Shown here: piece by piece, positions 30,835-42,342 of the stretch
Layout: every line of letters begins with the position of its first letter
How positions within the stretch are numbered: position 1 is the stretch's first letter
Source: Kosakonia arachidis
GTDB lineage: Bacteria; Pseudomonadota; Gammaproteobacteria; Enterobacterales; Enterobacteriaceae
Length of the DNA stretch: 64,000 bases
Direction of reading: 5' to 3'
NCBI RefSeq assembly: GCF_900116535.1
Contig: NZ_FPAU01000003.1
Span: forward strand, 622,403 to 686,402
Notes under the pieces: generated by a model
The model's input: the letters and a program-made list of their open reading frames with translations, nothing else
Told to the model about the DNA's origin: nothing
Databases searched by the model: none
Program-made: the position numbers and the translations under genes

Positions 30835-30859
30835 CTCCTCTCCCCACCGGGGAGAGGAG
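30835..30859. repeat. Perfect palindrome between fhuB and hemL
   Basis: CTCCTCTCCCC and GGGGAGAGGAG pair over 11 bp around an ACC loop, but no T-run follows on either strand. It may act as a transcription barrier or mRNA-end hairpin. A similar sequence occurs at 41457-41479. Confidence 0.8.
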
Positions 30860-30882
30860 TGTAATTTATCCGGCAAAAACCA

Positions 30883-32163
30883 TTACAGCTTCGCGAAAAC
30901 GCGACGTGCGGCATCAATAGTGTTATCGATATCCTCTTCACTGTGCGCCACGGACATAAAACCCGCCTCAAACGCTGAGGGCGCAAGATATACACCTTCT
31001 TCCAGCATTAAATGGAAGAAACGCTTAAAGCGTTCAACGTCGCATTTCACCACATCCTGATAGCAGGTAACGGCCGGCGCATCGGTAAAGAACAGGCCGA
31101 ACATGCCGCCTACGTGGTTAACGACCAGTGGAATGCCAGCCTGTTGCGCAGCCTCCAACAGGCCCTCTGCAAGATGAGTGGTCAGCTCGGTTAGCGTGGA
31201 GTGAACGCCCGGTTGCGCCACTTCAGTCAAGCAGGCATAGCCCGCTGCCATCGCAATCGGGTTGCCAGAGAGTGTTCCTGCCTGGTAGACCGGGCCGGTC
31301 GGTGCCAGTACGTCCATCACCTCGCGGCGTCCACCAAACGCGCCTACAGGCATACCGCCGCCGATAATTTTACCCAGACAGGTTAGATCCGGCTCCACGC
31401 CGTAATAAGCCTGTGCGCCCGCCAGCGCAACACGGAAACCCGTCATCACTTCGTCAATGATCAACAGTGCGCCGAATTCGTCGCACAGCGCGCGCAGGCC
31501 CGGCAGGAATTCCTGGTGTGGAGGTACGCAGTTCATGTTGCCGGCAACCGGCTCAACAATGATACAGGCGATATCCTGCGGATACTGTTCGAAAGCCGCA
31601 CGGACGGAATCGAGATCGTTATAGGTACAAGTCAGCGTATGTTTGGCAAAATCGGCCGGAACGCCCGGCGAGTTCGGCTGGCCTAAGGTCAATGCGCCGG
31701 AACCGGCTTTCACCAGCAGACAGTCGGCATGGCCGTGGTAGCAACCTTCGAATTTGATGATTTTGTCGCGGCTGGTAAAGCCGCGCGCAAGGCGGATAGC
31801 GCTCATGGTGGCTTCCGTACCGGAGTTCACCATGCGAACCATATCCATGGTGGGTACCAGTTCGGTCACCAGCGCGGCCATTTTGACTTCCATCTCCGTT
31901 GGTGCGCCAAAGCTCAGACCGCGGCTGGCCGCCTCAATAACGGCGTTGCGAATGGCCGGGTGGTTGTGCCCAAGCACCATAGGTCCCCAGGAACCGACGT
32001 AATCGATATAGGCTTTACCGTCGGCGTCATACAAATAAGCACCGTCAGCATGCTCGATAAACAGCGGCGTGCCACCGACACCGGTAAAGGCGCGTACCGG
32101 TGAATTGACACCGCCGGGGATCAGTTCGCGCGCTGCATTAAAGAGTTCTTCAGACTTACTCAT
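30883..32163 (-). CDS. hemL: Glutamate-1-semialdehyde 2,1-aminomutase
   Basis: Converts glutamate-1-semialdehyde to 5-aminolevulinate, the last step of the C5 route to haem. PLP-dependent class III aminotransferase fold of 426 residues; the Schiff-base lysine is Lys265 in [10 protein letters not shown], and the PLP-contact segments NSGTEA and YHGHAD are present. Length and sequence match E. coli closely. It is divergent from clcA and converges on fhuB. Confidence 0.97.
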   Translation of the reverse strand: MSKSEELFNAARELIPGGVNSPVRAFTGVGGTPLFIEHADGAYLYDADGKAYIDYVGSWGPMVLGHNHPAIRNAVIEAASRGLSFGAPTEMEVKMAALVTELVPTMDMVRMVNSGTEATMSAIRLARGFTSRDKIIKFEGCYHGHADCLLVKAGSGALTLGQPNSPGVPADFAKHTLTCTYNDLDSVRAAFEQYPQDIACIIVEPVAGNMNCVPPHQEFLPGLRALCDEFGALLIIDEVMTGFRVALAGAQAYYGVEPDLTCLGKIIGGGMPVGAFGGRREVMDVLAPTGPVYQAGTLSGNPIAMAAGYACLTEVAQPGVHSTLTELTTHLAEGLLEAAQQAGIPLVVNHVGGMFGLFFTDAPAVTCYQDVVKCDVERFKRFFHLMLEEGVYLAPSAFEAGFMSVAHSEEDIDNTIDAARRVFAKL

Positions 32164-32332
32164 CTTTCATTCCTGGTTCGTGGAAAATTCAATGCCGGTC
32201 ATTCTATGTGATTACGAGAATGTTATGAAAGTTTTGCCCCGGTGAAATGACATATTTTGCAGGACATTCCCCCGCGACGTGGCGGCAGTCGCTGGTTACA
32301 ATACCTCTTTTGTACGATCTATAGAAAATCAG

Positions 32333-33739
32333 ATGCAAGCAGAGACTCCTTCATTCGAACAACAACAAGTTGAGTTGCGCCGCCGGCGGAATATCGTGCG
32401 TCAGATGTTGCAACGCGATAAAACGCCGCTGGCAATTTTAGTGGTGGCTGCAATAGCCGGTGCGCTGACGGGTTTGGTTGGTGTGGCGTTTGATAAAGCG
32501 GTCAACGCGGTGTTGAACGCGCGTATCGGTGCGCTGGGGCAGGTGGCGAACAGTGTGCTGGTCTGGCCGCTGGCGTTTATTGGTTCAGCGTGCCTGGCGA
32601 TGATTGGCTACTGGCTGGTGCGGCGCTTTGCACCGGAGGCGGGCGGTTCCGGTATCCCTGAAATTGAAGGCGCGCTGGAAGAATTACGCCCGGTGCGCTG
32701 GTGGCGCGTGCTGCCGGTGAAATTCATCGGCGGCATGGGAACGCTGGGAGCGGGTATGGTACTGGGGCGTGAAGGGCCGACGGTGCAGATAGGTGGCAAT
32801 ATCGGACGAATGATGGGCGATCTATTTCGCCTGCGCAGCGGTGAAGCCCGCCATACGTTGCTGGCGACCGGTGCAGCGGCAGGGCTTTCAGCAGCCTTTA
32901 ACGCACCGCTGGCGGGGATCCTGTTCATCATTGAAGAGATGCGTTCGCAGTTTCACTATAACCTGATCTCGATTAAAGCGGTGTTTACCGGCGTGATTAT
33001 GTCGAGCATTGTGTTCCGGTTATTTAACGGCGAGGCGGCGGTGATCGATGTCGGCAAACTCAGCAATGCGCCAGTGAACACGTTGTGGCTCTATCTGCTG
33101 TTGGGGATGGTGTTTGGTTGTGTCGGGCCACTGTTTAATGCTTTAGTGCTGCGTACTCAGGATCTGTTTCAGCGGCTTCATGGCGGGCAGACCGGGAAGT
33201 GGGTGTTGATTGGTGGCATCGTTGGCGGCGCGAGCGGTGTTTTGGGGCTGGTTACACCTGCGCTTTCCGGCGGTGGTTTTGCCCTAATCCCGATAGCGAC
33301 GGCGGGTAATTATACTGTGGGCATGCTGTTGTTCATTTTCCTTGCCCGCGTTGTCACTACCTTGCTCTGTTTTAGTTCCGGCGCGCCGGGGGGGATTTTC
33401 GCGCCGATGCTGGCGCTGGGCACGGTTCTGGGAATGGCGTTCGGCAGCGCGAGCGCGATGCTCTTCCCGCATTATCAGCTAGATGCCGGGACGTTTGCCA
33501 TTGCTGGCATGGGGGCATTACTGGCGGCGTCGTTACGCGCACCGCTGACCGGGATCGTGCTGGTTCTGGAAATGACAGACAATTATCAGCTTATATTGCC
33601 AATGATCATTACCTGCCTTGGTGCGACACTGTTAGCGCAGTTTCTTGGTGGTAAACCGCTCTATTCGGCTATTCTGGCACGTACGCTTGCCAGGCAATCT
33701 GCCAGCGCGGATTGCCATATGGCGCGGGAGAATACTTGA
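32333..33739 (+). CDS. clcA: H+/Cl- exchange transporter ClcA
   Basis: Inner-membrane antiporter that exchanges two chloride for one proton and helps survive extreme acid. The selectivity motifs GSGIP (105-109) and GREGP (145-149, with the gating glutamate at 147) are intact, as is the inner proton glutamate (Glu202 in FIIEEMR) and the GKPLY tyrosine. The ATG at 32333 matches the family start (468 residues against 473 in E. coli); a GTG 18 codons upstream is less likely. Overall similarity to the E. coli protein is visibly lower than for most neighbours. Confidence 0.95.
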   Translation: MQAETPSFEQQQVELRRRRNIVRQMLQRDKTPLAILVVAAIAGALTGLVGVAFDKAVNAVLNARIGALGQVANSVLVWPLAFIGSACLAMIGYWLVRRFAPEAGGSGIPEIEGALEELRPVRWWRVLPVKFIGGMGTLGAGMVLGREGPTVQIGGNIGRMMGDLFRLRSGEARHTLLATGAAAGLSAAFNAPLAGILFIIEEMRSQFHYNLISIKAVFTGVIMSSIVFRLFNGEAAVIDVGKLSNAPVNTLWLYLLLGMVFGCVGPLFNALVLRTQDLFQRLHGGQTGKWVLIGGIVGGASGVLGLVTPALSGGGFALIPIATAGNYTVGMLLFIFLARVVTTLLCFSSGAPGGIFAPMLALGTVLGMAFGSASAMLFPHYQLDAGTFAIAGMGALLAASLRAPLTGIVLVLEMTDNYQLILPMIITCLGATLLAQFLGGKPLYSAILARTLARQSASADCHMARENT

Positions 33740-33821
33740 ACGATTTAGTTGCATACTGGATAATAGCCGAAAGGATCGGGTTAATATTTGCCCAGATCGC
33801 AGTATCAATTGGGAGCAAGAC

Positions 33822-34166
33822 ATGAGTGATGACGTAGCGCTGCCGCTGGAGTTTACCGACGCAGCAGCCAACAAAGTAAAGAACCTGATTGCGGACGAAG
33901 ATAACCCGAATCTGAAGCTGCGTGTCTACATCACCGGTGGTGGTTGCAGCGGCTTCCAGTACGGTTTTACCTTTGACGATCAAATCAATGATGGTGATAT
34001 GACCATTGAGAAACAGGGCGTTGGCCTGGTGGTTGATCCAATGAGCCTGCAATATCTGGTAGGCGGCTCGGTAGATTATACCGAAGGCCTGGAAGGTTCC
34101 CGTTTCGTGGTAACCAACCCGAACGCGACCAGCACCTGTGGCTGTGGTTCCTCTTTCAGCATCTGA
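33822..34166 (+). CDS. erpA: Iron-sulfur cluster insertion protein ErpA
   Basis: A-type carrier that delivers Fe-S clusters to apo-proteins such as IspG/IspH and respiratory enzymes. The 114-residue protein has the three conserved cysteines at 42 (GGCSGF), 106 and 108 (CGCG). The frame is open further upstream, inside the clcA end, but the ATG at 33822 has GGGAG before it and gives the E. coli length. It is followed by a strong terminator. Confidence 0.97.
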   Translation: MSDDVALPLEFTDAAANKVKNLIADEDNPNLKLRVYITGGGCSGFQYGFTFDDQINDGDMTIEKQGVGLVVDPMSLQYLVGGSVDYTEGLEGSRFVVTNPNATSTCGCGSSFSI

Positions 34167-34186
34167 GAAGCATCTGTTGCCTGTAG

Positions 34187-34220
34187 AAAAGCCGCGTTTA
34201 TCGACGCGGCTTTTTATTTT
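34187..34220. terminator. Terminator between erpA and yadS
   Basis: GCCGCGT and ACGCGGC form a perfect stem with a 6-base loop, an AAAA run before it and a TTTTTATTTT run after it, so it can stop both convergent transcripts. Confidence 0.88.
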
Positions 34221-34294
34221 CACCGATTCTGATGTGCTTCTCCTTGGCCCCGGGCATGAATATAATGTCGCGTCATGCTAATTAGGGCTGCCGA

Positions 34295-34918
34295 TCAGCG
34301 CCCGGAATCATCCAGCGCAAAGGTCGGTAACTTCAGGTGCCAGCGAATTGCTGCCAGGCGAATAACCAGCGTCACCACCATGCCCAGCATACTGGCGGTT
34401 TCCAGCGGTATGGCAAAGAAGTAAAACGCTGTGGCGTGAACAATCCCCCCGGCAATACAGGCCGTCGCGTAGATTTCGGTGCGCAGGATCATCGGCACTT
34501 CGCGCGCCAGTACATCGCGAATAATCCCGCCGCCAACGCCGGTCAATACGCCCATACAGATAGCGATAAGGGGGCCGGTGTCGGCGATAAACGCTTTGTT
34601 GACACCAATACCGACAAAAACCGCTAATCCCACCGCATCCAGTACCGGCAGGATCCATTTGGGCAAACGCCTGGGCTGGCGCACCAGCATAATTGTCAGC
34701 ATACAGGTCACCATGGCGACGACGAGATCGGTTGGATCTTTTACCCAGAATACCGGCCCGTGCGCCAATGCCATATCGCGGATGGTCCCGCCGCCGACCG
34801 CTGTCACGACGCCAAGTACCAGCACGCCGAAGGGATCCATGCGTAATTTCCCGGCCAGCAAAACGCCCGAGATCGCAAATACGGCGGTGCCAATAATATC
34901 CAGCCAGTAAACCAGCAT
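34295..34918 (-). CDS. yadS: YadS, TRIC/UPF0126 family membrane protein (putative glycine transporter)
   Basis: A 207-residue inner-membrane protein of about seven helices made of two repeated halves. Each half has a glycine-rich motif followed by IRD: TAVGGGTIRDMAL and TGVGGGIIRDVLA. This is the hallmark of the UPF0126/TRIC family; E. coli members have been linked to glycine transport, but I cannot tell the substrate here. It follows btuF on the same strand with a 14-base gap, so mtn-btuF-yadS looks like one operon. Confidence 0.92.
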   Translation of the reverse strand: MLVYWLDIIGTAVFAISGVLLAGKLRMDPFGVLVLGVVTAVGGGTIRDMALAHGPVFWVKDPTDLVVAMVTCMLTIMLVRQPRRLPKWILPVLDAVGLAVFVGIGVNKAFIADTGPLIAICMGVLTGVGGGIIRDVLAREVPMILRTEIYATACIAGGIVHATAFYFFAIPLETASMLGMVVTLVIRLAAIRWHLKLPTFALDDSGR

Positions 34919-34932
34919 GGTTGATTCCCCCG

Positions 34933-35733
34933 TTATTTCACCTGCGCCAGGGCAGTACAGAGTTGTTGAGCGGCAAGGATAATACGCGGGCTTGCCCGTT
35001 CAAACCAGTCACCATGCAGAGAAATAATCGGTACATTCAGCTGTTTTTGCCAGAACTGTTCGATTTTGGGAATTTCGTCCGGTTCTCCCGCCACAACAAT
35101 CGCCTGCGGCTGACGCGCAAGCACCTGTTCACGGCTTACCTGCGGCCACGGCACGCGGCTGGCAGCGAAAATATTCACCCCGCCGCAAAGCTCCAGGACC
35201 TCGTTCTGAATTGATCCTTTTCCGCTGGTAAACAGTGGTTGTGCGCCAAATTGCAGAAAGACCCGTTTCTTGGGCTGGCTGGCATAGCGGGATTTTAGCA
35301 TCTGGTATTCGTCAAGCAGATGTTGAGCCGCGTGTTCTGCCAGTTGCGGCCTTGGGCTGTAGGGAGCCAGCTTATGCAGTGTATCCGCCACCTGCTCAAT
35401 GCTAATGTTATCCACCCACATGACGGTGATACCGAACTGTTTTAGCTGGTTGACCTGACGTTCCGTATTGCCGCCGCGCCATGCCAGAACCAGATCGGGC
35501 TTCAGCGCGACGATGCGTTCGAGGTTGATGCCTTGCCAACTGGCGACCTGCTCAATTTTTGCCGCTGCAGAGGGGTAATCAGAATAGCTGCTGACGGCTA
35601 CAGGAGTGATGCCTGCGGCAAATGCAAGTTCTGTATTGGCCGGGGAGAGAGAAATGACGCGCGGCGTGGCGAACAACCACGCCGGTATCAGAACAAGCAG
35701 GGCAGCAAGCACCCTGGAAAAGTGATTAACCAC
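34933..35733 (-). CDS. btuF: Vitamin B12 periplasmic binding protein BtuF
   Basis: Binds cobalamin in the periplasm and presents it to BtuCD. The 266-residue protein has a signal peptide (cleavage near FATP, about residue 23) and the class III binding-protein segments [19 protein letters not shown] and [19 protein letters not shown]. The start is a GTG at 35731-35733 that overlaps the last eight bases of mtn (GTGGTTAA), the same arrangement as E. coli. A longer frame to 35760 lies inside mtn and would spoil the signal peptide. Confidence 0.95.
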   Translation of the reverse strand: MVNHFSRVLAALLVLIPAWLFATPRVISLSPANTELAFAAGITPVAVSSYSDYPSAAAKIEQVASWQGINLERIVALKPDLVLAWRGGNTERQVNQLKQFGITVMWVDNISIEQVADTLHKLAPYSPRPQLAEHAAQHLLDEYQMLKSRYASQPKKRVFLQFGAQPLFTSGKGSIQNEVLELCGGVNIFAASRVPWPQVSREQVLARQPQAIVVAGEPDEIPKIEQFWQKQLNVPIISLHGDWFERASPRIILAAQQLCTALAQVK

Positions 35734-36424
35734 GAGCCAGTTTCTGCACCAGAGTTTCAACCATCAGACTGGACTGCTTCGCCGCCACAGCCAAAAATTC
35801 ATCAAAGCTGAGATGAGACTGTTGATCGGCAACGTCCGAGATGGCGCGCACAACAACAAACGGAATGCCATAGTTGTGGCAAACGTGCGCAATAGCGGTA
35901 GCTTCCATTTCTACGGCAATCGCCTGCGGGAAGTTATGACGGATTTTCGCCAGGCTCGCAGAACCGTTAATAAAGGCATCGCCGCTGACAATCAGCCCGC
36001 GCACAGCATGCAGATCCAGCTCACTAATGCAGGCTTCTGCCGCAGCAATGAGTTTGTCATCGGCTTTAAACCCGGCCGGGCAGCCCGGAAGCTGACCATA
36101 CTCATAACCGAATGCGGTGACATCGGCATCATGATAACGCGCCTCGTCAGACACCACGATATCGCCCACTTTCAGCGTCGGTGCAAGGCCACCAGCGGAA
36201 CCAGTATTAATAATCACGTCCGGCTGGCAACGTTCCAGCAGCAGGGTCGCGCCCATCGCCGCGGCAACCTTGCCAATACCTGATTTCAGCAGGGCGATGT
36301 CTGTGCCATTCAGCGTACCGGTGTAGATTTCGCTGCCGCCAACGTTGAGCGTTTGACGGTTTTCGATTTTGTCACGCAGCAGCGTAACTTCTTCTTCCAT
36401 TGCACCAATAATGCCAATTTTCAT
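35726..36424 (-). CDS. mtn: 5'-methylthioadenosine/S-adenosylhomocysteine nucleosidase
   Basis: Cleaves methylthioadenosine, S-adenosylhomocysteine and 5'-deoxyadenosine, removing inhibitory by-products of spermidine synthesis (speDE at 3.4-5.1 kb), autoinducer-2 synthesis and radical-SAM enzymes. Catalytic Glu12, Glu174 and Asp197 are all at the E. coli positions in a 232-residue protein. It is first in a probable mtn-btuF-yadS operon and divergent from dgt. Confidence 0.97.
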   Translation of the reverse strand: MKIGIIGAMEEEVTLLRDKIENRQTLNVGGSEIYTGTLNGTDIALLKSGIGKVAAAMGATLLLERCQPDVIINTGSAGGLAPTLKVGDIVVSDEARYHDADVTAFGYEYGQLPGCPAGFKADDKLIAAAEACISELDLHAVRGLIVSGDAFINGSASLAKIRHNFPQAIAVEMEATAIAHVCHNYGIPFVVVRAISDVADQQSHLSFDEFLAVAAKQSSLMVETLVQKLARG

Positions 36425-36531
36425 GGAGATACTCGCTAATGTGATAGGACAGAATTACGTTTCCAGGGCATAGTCTATCATGGCATACAGGATTGTAATG
36501 ATATCCCGTGACGCTTCGGACAGGAGAGGAA

Positions 36532-38046
36532 ATGGCAGAGATCGATTTTCGCAACAAGATAAACTGGCACCGCCGTTATCGTTCGCCTCAGGGGGTGAAA
36601 ACCGAACGTGAAATTCTGCGTATTTTTGAAAGCGATCGCGGGCGGATCATCAACTCTCCTGCTATCCGGCGCTTGCAGCAAAAAACCCAGGTTTTTCCGC
36701 TGGAGCGAAATGCGGCGGTTCGTACGCGCTTGACGCATTCGCTGGAAGTACAGCAAGTGGGGCGTTATATCGCTAAAGAGATCCTCAGCCGTCTGAAAGA
36801 GCAACATCTGCTGGAAACTTATGGCCTGGATGAGCTGACCGGACCCTTCGAGAGCATCGTCGAAATGGCCTGTCTGATGCACGATATTGGCAACCCGCCA
36901 TTCGGTCATTTTGGTGAAGCGGCCATTAATGACTGGTTCCGCCAGCGTTTGTCACCTGATGATGCTGTCGGACAACCATCATCTGACGATCGCTGCGAAG
37001 TTGTGGCATTACGTTTGCGCGAAGGGGAAGATGAACTTAACGCGCTGCGCTGCAAGGTACGTCACGATTTAAGTCATTTCGAAGGTAATGCGCAGGGCAT
37101 TCGTCTGGTGCATACATTAATGCGAATGAATCTGACCTGGGCGCAAGTGGGGTGTATTTTAAAATATACCCGTCCGGCGTGGTGGGTGGGAGAACCGCCA
37201 GATTCGCACAGTTATTTAATGAAAAAACCGGGTTATTATTTTTCCGAGGAGGCGTATGTTGCGCGCTTACGTAAAGAATTAGATCTTGATATTTACAGCC
37301 GCTTTCCTTTGACGTGGATAATGGAGGCAGCCGACGATATCTCTTACTGCGTTGCCGATCTGGAAGATGCCGTTGAGAAACGTATTTTCACTGCCGAGCA
37401 ACTTTATCAGCATCTTTATGATGCCTGGGGCCAACATGAAAAAGGTTCGTTGTTTGCTCAGGTTGTCGAAAATGCGTGGGACAAATCCCGCGTTAATTCC
37501 ATGAGCCGCGGTGCAGAAGATCAGTTCTTCATGTATTTGCGTGTTAACACGCTGAATAAACTGGTGCCCTACGCAGCGCAACGGTTTATCGATAATCTGC
37601 CGAGAATTTTCAGCGGAGAATTTAACCATGCTTTACTGGAGGATGATAGTGACTTCAGCCAGTTACTTGAATTATATAAAAATGTTGCCATTAAAAAGGT
37701 ATTCAGTCACCCGGACGTCGAGCAACTGGAATTACAAGGGTATCGCGTGATTAATGGGCTGCTGGAAATTTACCGCCCATTGTTGCAATTATCACTGGCG
37801 GATTTTACCGAGCTAGTTGAAAAAGAAAGTTTGCGTCGCTTCCCGATTGAATCGCGCCTGTTTCATAAACTTTCGACGCGCCATCGGCTCGCATATGTCG
37901 AAGCGGTCAGAAAATTATCGCCTGATGCTTTGACATATCCAGTGCTGGAGTATTATCACCGTTGTCGATTAATTCAGGACTATATTAGCGGTATGACAGA
38001 TCTCTATTCATGGGATGAATATAGACGGATGATGGCCGTGGAATAA
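36532..38046 (+). CDS. dgt: Deoxyguanosinetriphosphate triphosphohydrolase
   Basis: Hydrolyses dGTP to deoxyguanosine and tripolyphosphate. HD-domain metal ligands are His69, His117-Asp118 ([14 protein letters not shown]) and a later aspartate in MEAADDISY. The 504 residues compare with 505 in E. coli. An in-frame ATG eight codons upstream exists, but 36532 has an AGGAGAGG ribosome site and the family start MAEIDF. Codon use in the second half is more A+T-rich than in the first, without any break in the protein. Confidence 0.96.
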   Translation: MAEIDFRNKINWHRRYRSPQGVKTEREILRIFESDRGRIINSPAIRRLQQKTQVFPLERNAAVRTRLTHSLEVQQVGRYIAKEILSRLKEQHLLETYGLDELTGPFESIVEMACLMHDIGNPPFGHFGEAAINDWFRQRLSPDDAVGQPSSDDRCEVVALRLREGEDELNALRCKVRHDLSHFEGNAQGIRLVHTLMRMNLTWAQVGCILKYTRPAWWVGEPPDSHSYLMKKPGYYFSEEAYVARLRKELDLDIYSRFPLTWIMEAADDISYCVADLEDAVEKRIFTAEQLYQHLYDAWGQHEKGSLFAQVVENAWDKSRVNSMSRGAEDQFFMYLRVNTLNKLVPYAAQRFIDNLPRIFSGEFNHALLEDDSDFSQLLELYKNVAIKKVFSHPDVEQLELQGYRVINGLLEIYRPLLQLSLADFTELVEKESLRRFPIESRLFHKLSTRHRLAYVEAVRKLSPDALTYPVLEYYHRCRLIQDYISGMTDLYSWDEYRRMMAVE

Positions 38047-38105
38047 CGTCTTTGAATTGTAAAGACCACCAATAAATTTTTACTTTTTCCGGACACTTGA
38101 TTCTT

Positions 38106-38132
38106 GAACTTCAGGCTATAAATTGACTCTGA
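38106..38132 (+). promoter_or_regulatory. Sigma-E promoter of degP
   Basis: GAACTT (38106-38111) and TCTGA (38128-38132) are spaced by exactly 16 bases, the sigma-E consensus arrangement. The intervening CAGGCTATAAA also matches the E. coli degP promoter as I remember it. Confidence 0.88.
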
Positions 38133-38181
38133 GTGATACATACACAGCAGTTTGAATTAATTGGTAATGAGATTGAGAGAC

Positions 38182-39615
<1,434 letters not shown>

Positions 39616-39624
39616 CCTACCAGA

Positions 39625-39652
39625 CCCTCTTCCTCCATGTCGGGGAAGAGGG
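39625..39652. terminator. Possible terminator hairpin after degP
   Basis: CCCTCTTCC and GGAAGAGGG form a perfect 9-bp stem with a 10-base loop ten bases after the degP stop. There is no T-run directly after it, so termination strength is uncertain. Confidence 0.5.
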
Positions 39653-39706
39653 CCCTCCTCCCGTTTTGTGAAGCCTTCCACAACTCCATACTTCCGAATG
39701 TTGCTT

Positions 39707-39720
39707 TGTGCATTTGCACA
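39707..39720. promoter_or_regulatory. Perfect palindrome upstream of cdaR
   Basis: TGTGCA and TGCACA flank a TT centre 55 bases before the cdaR start. It could be an operator for CdaR autoregulation or another dimeric regulator; this is inference from symmetry and position only. Confidence 0.45.
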
Positions 39721-39774
39721 GTGATTGCCAGGACTTTCTCCCATATGCTTGTGCTCTGCACAGGGGAGGGTTAC

Positions 39775-40932
39775 ATGGCTGGCTGGCACCTTGATACTAA
39801 AATGGCACAGGATATCGTAGCGCGGACGATGCGCATCATCGATACGAACATTAATGTCATGGATGCACGTGGTCGCATCATTGGTAGTGGCGATCGTGAA
39901 CGAATTGGTGAATTGCACGAAGGTGCACTATTGGTTCTCTCCCAGGGGCGTGTTGTCGATATTGACGATGCGGTCGCCCGCCATCTGCATGGCGTACGTC
40001 AGGGCATTAACTTGCCGCTACGTCTTGAAGGCGAAATTGTTGGCGTTATCGGTCTGACCGGCGAGCCGGAAACGTTACGCAAATATGGCGAACTCGTCTG
40101 TATGACTGCCGAAATGATGCTGGAACAGTCTCGTCTGATGCATCTGCTGGCGCAGGATAGTCGCCTGCGTGAAGAACTGGTGATGAATCTGATCCAGGCT
40201 GAAGAACACACACCGGCGTTAACTGAGTGGGCGCAGCGCCTCGGCATAGATTTAAATCAGCCGCGTGTCGTTGCGGTGGTGGAAGTGGACAGCGGCCAGT
40301 TGGGTGTGGATAGCGCAATGGCTGAGTTACAACAACTGCAAAATGCGCTGACGACACCGGAACGCAACAACCTGATTGCGATTGTCTCGCTGACTGAAAT
40401 GGTCGTGCTGAAACCGGCGCTTAATCAGTTTGGTCGATGGGATGCGGAGGATCACCGCAAACGTGTAGAACAGTTGATTACCCGCATGAAAGAGAATGGC
40501 CAGTTGCGCTTTCGTGTCGCGCTGGGCAACTATTTCACCGGTTCGGGCAGTATTGCCCGATCGTATCGCACGGCGCGTACTACCATGATGGTGGGCAAAC
40601 AGCGTATGCCGGAAAACCGAAGTTATTTTTACCAGGATTTAATGCTACCGGTGCTGCTCGATAGTTTGCGTGGCGGCTGGCAGGCTAATGAACTGGCGCG
40701 TCCATTGTCTCGTTTAAAAGCGATGGACAACAACGGGTTACTGCGCCGTACGCTGGCGGCCTGGTTTCGTCACAATGTGCAACCGCTGGCAACATCGAAA
40801 GCGCTGTTTATTCACCGAAACACGCTGGAATATCGTCTTAATCGTATCTCTGAACTGACGGGCCTTGATTTAGGCAATTTCGATGACAGGTTGCTGCTGT
40901 ACGTGGCGCTGCAACTGGACGAACAACACTGA
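39775..40932 (+). CDS. cdaR: Carbohydrate diacid regulator CdaR
   Basis: Transcriptional activator of glucarate/galactarate/glycerate use genes in E. coli. The 385-residue protein has an N-terminal diacid-sensing domain (about 1-135, with DARGRIIGSGD and LRLEGEIVGVIGLTG), a middle region, and a C-terminal PucR-type helix-turn-helix around KALFIHRNTLEYRLNRISELTGLD. The ATG at 39775 has GGGGAGGG before it; the frame extends to 39637 without support. The target operons (gudPXD, garPLRK, garD) are not in the window. Confidence 0.95.
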   Translation: MAGWHLDTKMAQDIVARTMRIIDTNINVMDARGRIIGSGDRERIGELHEGALLVLSQGRVVDIDDAVARHLHGVRQGINLPLRLEGEIVGVIGLTGEPETLRKYGELVCMTAEMMLEQSRLMHLLAQDSRLREELVMNLIQAEEHTPALTEWAQRLGIDLNQPRVVAVVEVDSGQLGVDSAMAELQQLQNALTTPERNNLIAIVSLTEMVVLKPALNQFGRWDAEDHRKRVEQLITRMKENGQLRFRVALGNYFTGSGSIARSYRTARTTMMVGKQRMPENRSYFYQDLMLPVLLDSLRGGWQANELARPLSRLKAMDNNGLLRRTLAAWFRHNVQPLATSKALFIHRNTLEYRLNRISELTGLDLGNFDDRLLLYVALQLDEQH

Positions 40933-40938
40933 TATTTT

Positions 40939-40965
40939 GCCGGGTGAGGGGAGGCTCCACCCGGC
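40939..40965. terminator. Hairpin between convergent cdaR and yaeH
   Basis: GCCGGGTG and CACCCGGC pair over 8 bp around an 11-base loop. Neither side has a clear T-run, so this may be a weak bidirectional terminator. Confidence 0.5.
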
Positions 40966-40974
40966 GAAATAGAT

Positions 40975-41364
40975 TTATTTATTGCGGGTCAGCTTCTCAA
41001 GATCGGATTCGATTTCATTAATCTTATTGGTCACTACGCTTTCAAGATGGCGCAGATCGTCAAGGATCTTACGTTTCAGATCGACTTCTGTGCGATCGCG
41101 CTGGCAGATTTGATCCAGCTCATCAATCACATAGCGCAGGTTAGGACTGATCTCCTGCACTTCTTTATAGCCCTGTCCTATACCGTCGGCGACGACTGTT
41201 TTACGCTGGCGGGGATATTTGAATTTGACGCTTTTTGCAAAAAACTCGCCTTTGTCCTTATGAAAATAGATTTTCAGAATATCGTTGTTTGCTTCCTGGC
41301 GGAGGCTATAGCGATCGATTTCATCAGGATTGGTGATGCCTAAACTTTTCAGATTATCGTACAT
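40975..41364 (-). CDS. yaeH: YaeH, UPF0325 family protein
   Basis: A 129-residue cytoplasmic protein matching E. coli YaeH (128) over its whole length, from [10 protein letters not shown] to EKLTRNK. The C-terminal third is rich in charged residues and probably coiled ([20 protein letters not shown]). The function is unknown. In K-12 the next gene on this side is yaeI; here dapD follows directly after about 120 bases. Confidence 0.92.
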   Translation of the reverse strand: MYDNLKSLGITNPDEIDRYSLRQEANNDILKIYFHKDKGEFFAKSVKFKYPRQRKTVVADGIGQGYKEVQEISPNLRYVIDELDQICQRDRTEVDLKRKILDDLRHLESVVTNKINEIESDLEKLTRNK

Positions 41365-41456
41365 AGCGGTACCCTTAAGCTCAACATAACCTATGAATAA
41401 TTAACGAAAAAATCTATTTTTGCCACATGAAAATGCAAAAAAGGCGGGATATATCA

Positions 41457-41479
41457 CCCTCTCCCAAACAGGGAGAGGG
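41457..41479. repeat. Palindrome downstream of dapD, similar to that at 30835
   Basis: CCCTCTCCC and GGGAGAGGG form a perfect 9-bp stem around AAACA, six bases past the dapD stop. It may end dapD transcription, although no T-run follows directly. Confidence 0.7.
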
Positions 41480-41485
41480 AAAGAC

Positions 41486-42310
41486 TTAGTCGATAGTGCG
41501 CAGCAGTTCGTTAATACCTACTTTGCCACGGGTTTTGGCATCAACTTTTTTCACGATTACAGCGCAATACAGGCTGTATTTACCATCTTTTGATGGCAGG
41601 TTGCCTGAAACAACCACGGAGCCAGCCGGTACACGACCATAATGCACTTCGCCAGTTTCACGATCGTAAATTCGCGTGCTCTGGCCGATATAAACGCCCA
41701 TCGAGATAACTGAACCTTCTTCAACGATAACGCCTTCCACTACTTCTGAACGCGCACCGATAAAGCAGTTATCTTCAATAATAGTCGGGTTTGCCTGTAA
41801 TGGCTCCAGAACACCACCAATACCGACGCCGCCAGAGAGGTGAACATTCTTACCAATCTGCGCGCAGGAACCTACGGTCGCCCAGGTGTCCACCATAGTA
41901 CCTTCATCAACGTATGCGCCGATGTTCACGTAAGACGGCATCAGCACAGTATTGCGGGCAATGAATGCGCCCTGACGAACCGCTGCTGGTGGAACCACGC
42001 GGAAACCTTCTTTCTGGAAGCGCGCTTCGTCATAATCGGCAAATTTCATCGGTACTTTATCGAAGTAACGGCTTTCTGCACCGTCGATAACCTGGTTATC
42101 GTTAATGCGAAAAGAGAGCAGAACGGCCTTTTTCAGCCATTGATGAGTGACCCACTGGCCTTCGATTTTTTCTGCGACACGCAGTGCGCCGGAATCGAGC
42201 AGGGCAATAACCTGATTTACCGCTTCACGAGTTACGGTATCTACATTTGCCGGGGTGATCTCTGCGCGACGCTCGAAAGCCGCTTCAATAACGTTCTGTA
42301 ACTGCTGCAT
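41486..42310 (-). CDS. dapD: Tetrahydrodipicolinate N-succinyltransferase
   Basis: Succinylates tetrahydrodipicolinate in the lysine and diaminopimelate pathway, so it feeds both protein and peptidoglycan synthesis. The 274-residue protein is nearly identical to E. coli DapD. The left-handed beta-helix is seen in the hexapeptide repeats of residues about 105-235 (for example [20 protein letters not shown]). It follows glnD by 32 bases on the same strand. Confidence 0.97.
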   Translation of the reverse strand: MQQLQNVIEAAFERRAEITPANVDTVTREAVNQVIALLDSGALRVAEKIEGQWVTHQWLKKAVLLSFRINDNQVIDGAESRYFDKVPMKFADYDEARFQKEGFRVVPPAAVRQGAFIARNTVLMPSYVNIGAYVDEGTMVDTWATVGSCAQIGKNVHLSGGVGIGGVLEPLQANPTIIEDNCFIGARSEVVEGVIVEEGSVISMGVYIGQSTRIYDRETGEVHYGRVPAGSVVVSGNLPSKDGKYSLYCAVIVKKVDAKTRGKVGINELLRTID

Positions 42311-42342
42311 TGTTTACTCTTTCCATCAGTGTAAAAAATCAA

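Noticed and set aside
32279-32332. Extended ClcA start at GTG 32279
   Set aside because: It adds 18 residues not seen in the family and overlaps the likely promoter region; ATG 32333 matches the known N-terminus.
37081-38046. More A+T-rich codons in the second half of dgt as a sign of recombination
   Set aside because: The protein stays continuous and matches Dgt to the end; the shift is gradual and could be ordinary variation.
39637-39774. Extended CdaR start
   Set aside because: The upstream frame crosses the degP-end hairpin and the palindrome at 39707, while the ATG at 39775 has a strong GGGGAGGG ribosome site.
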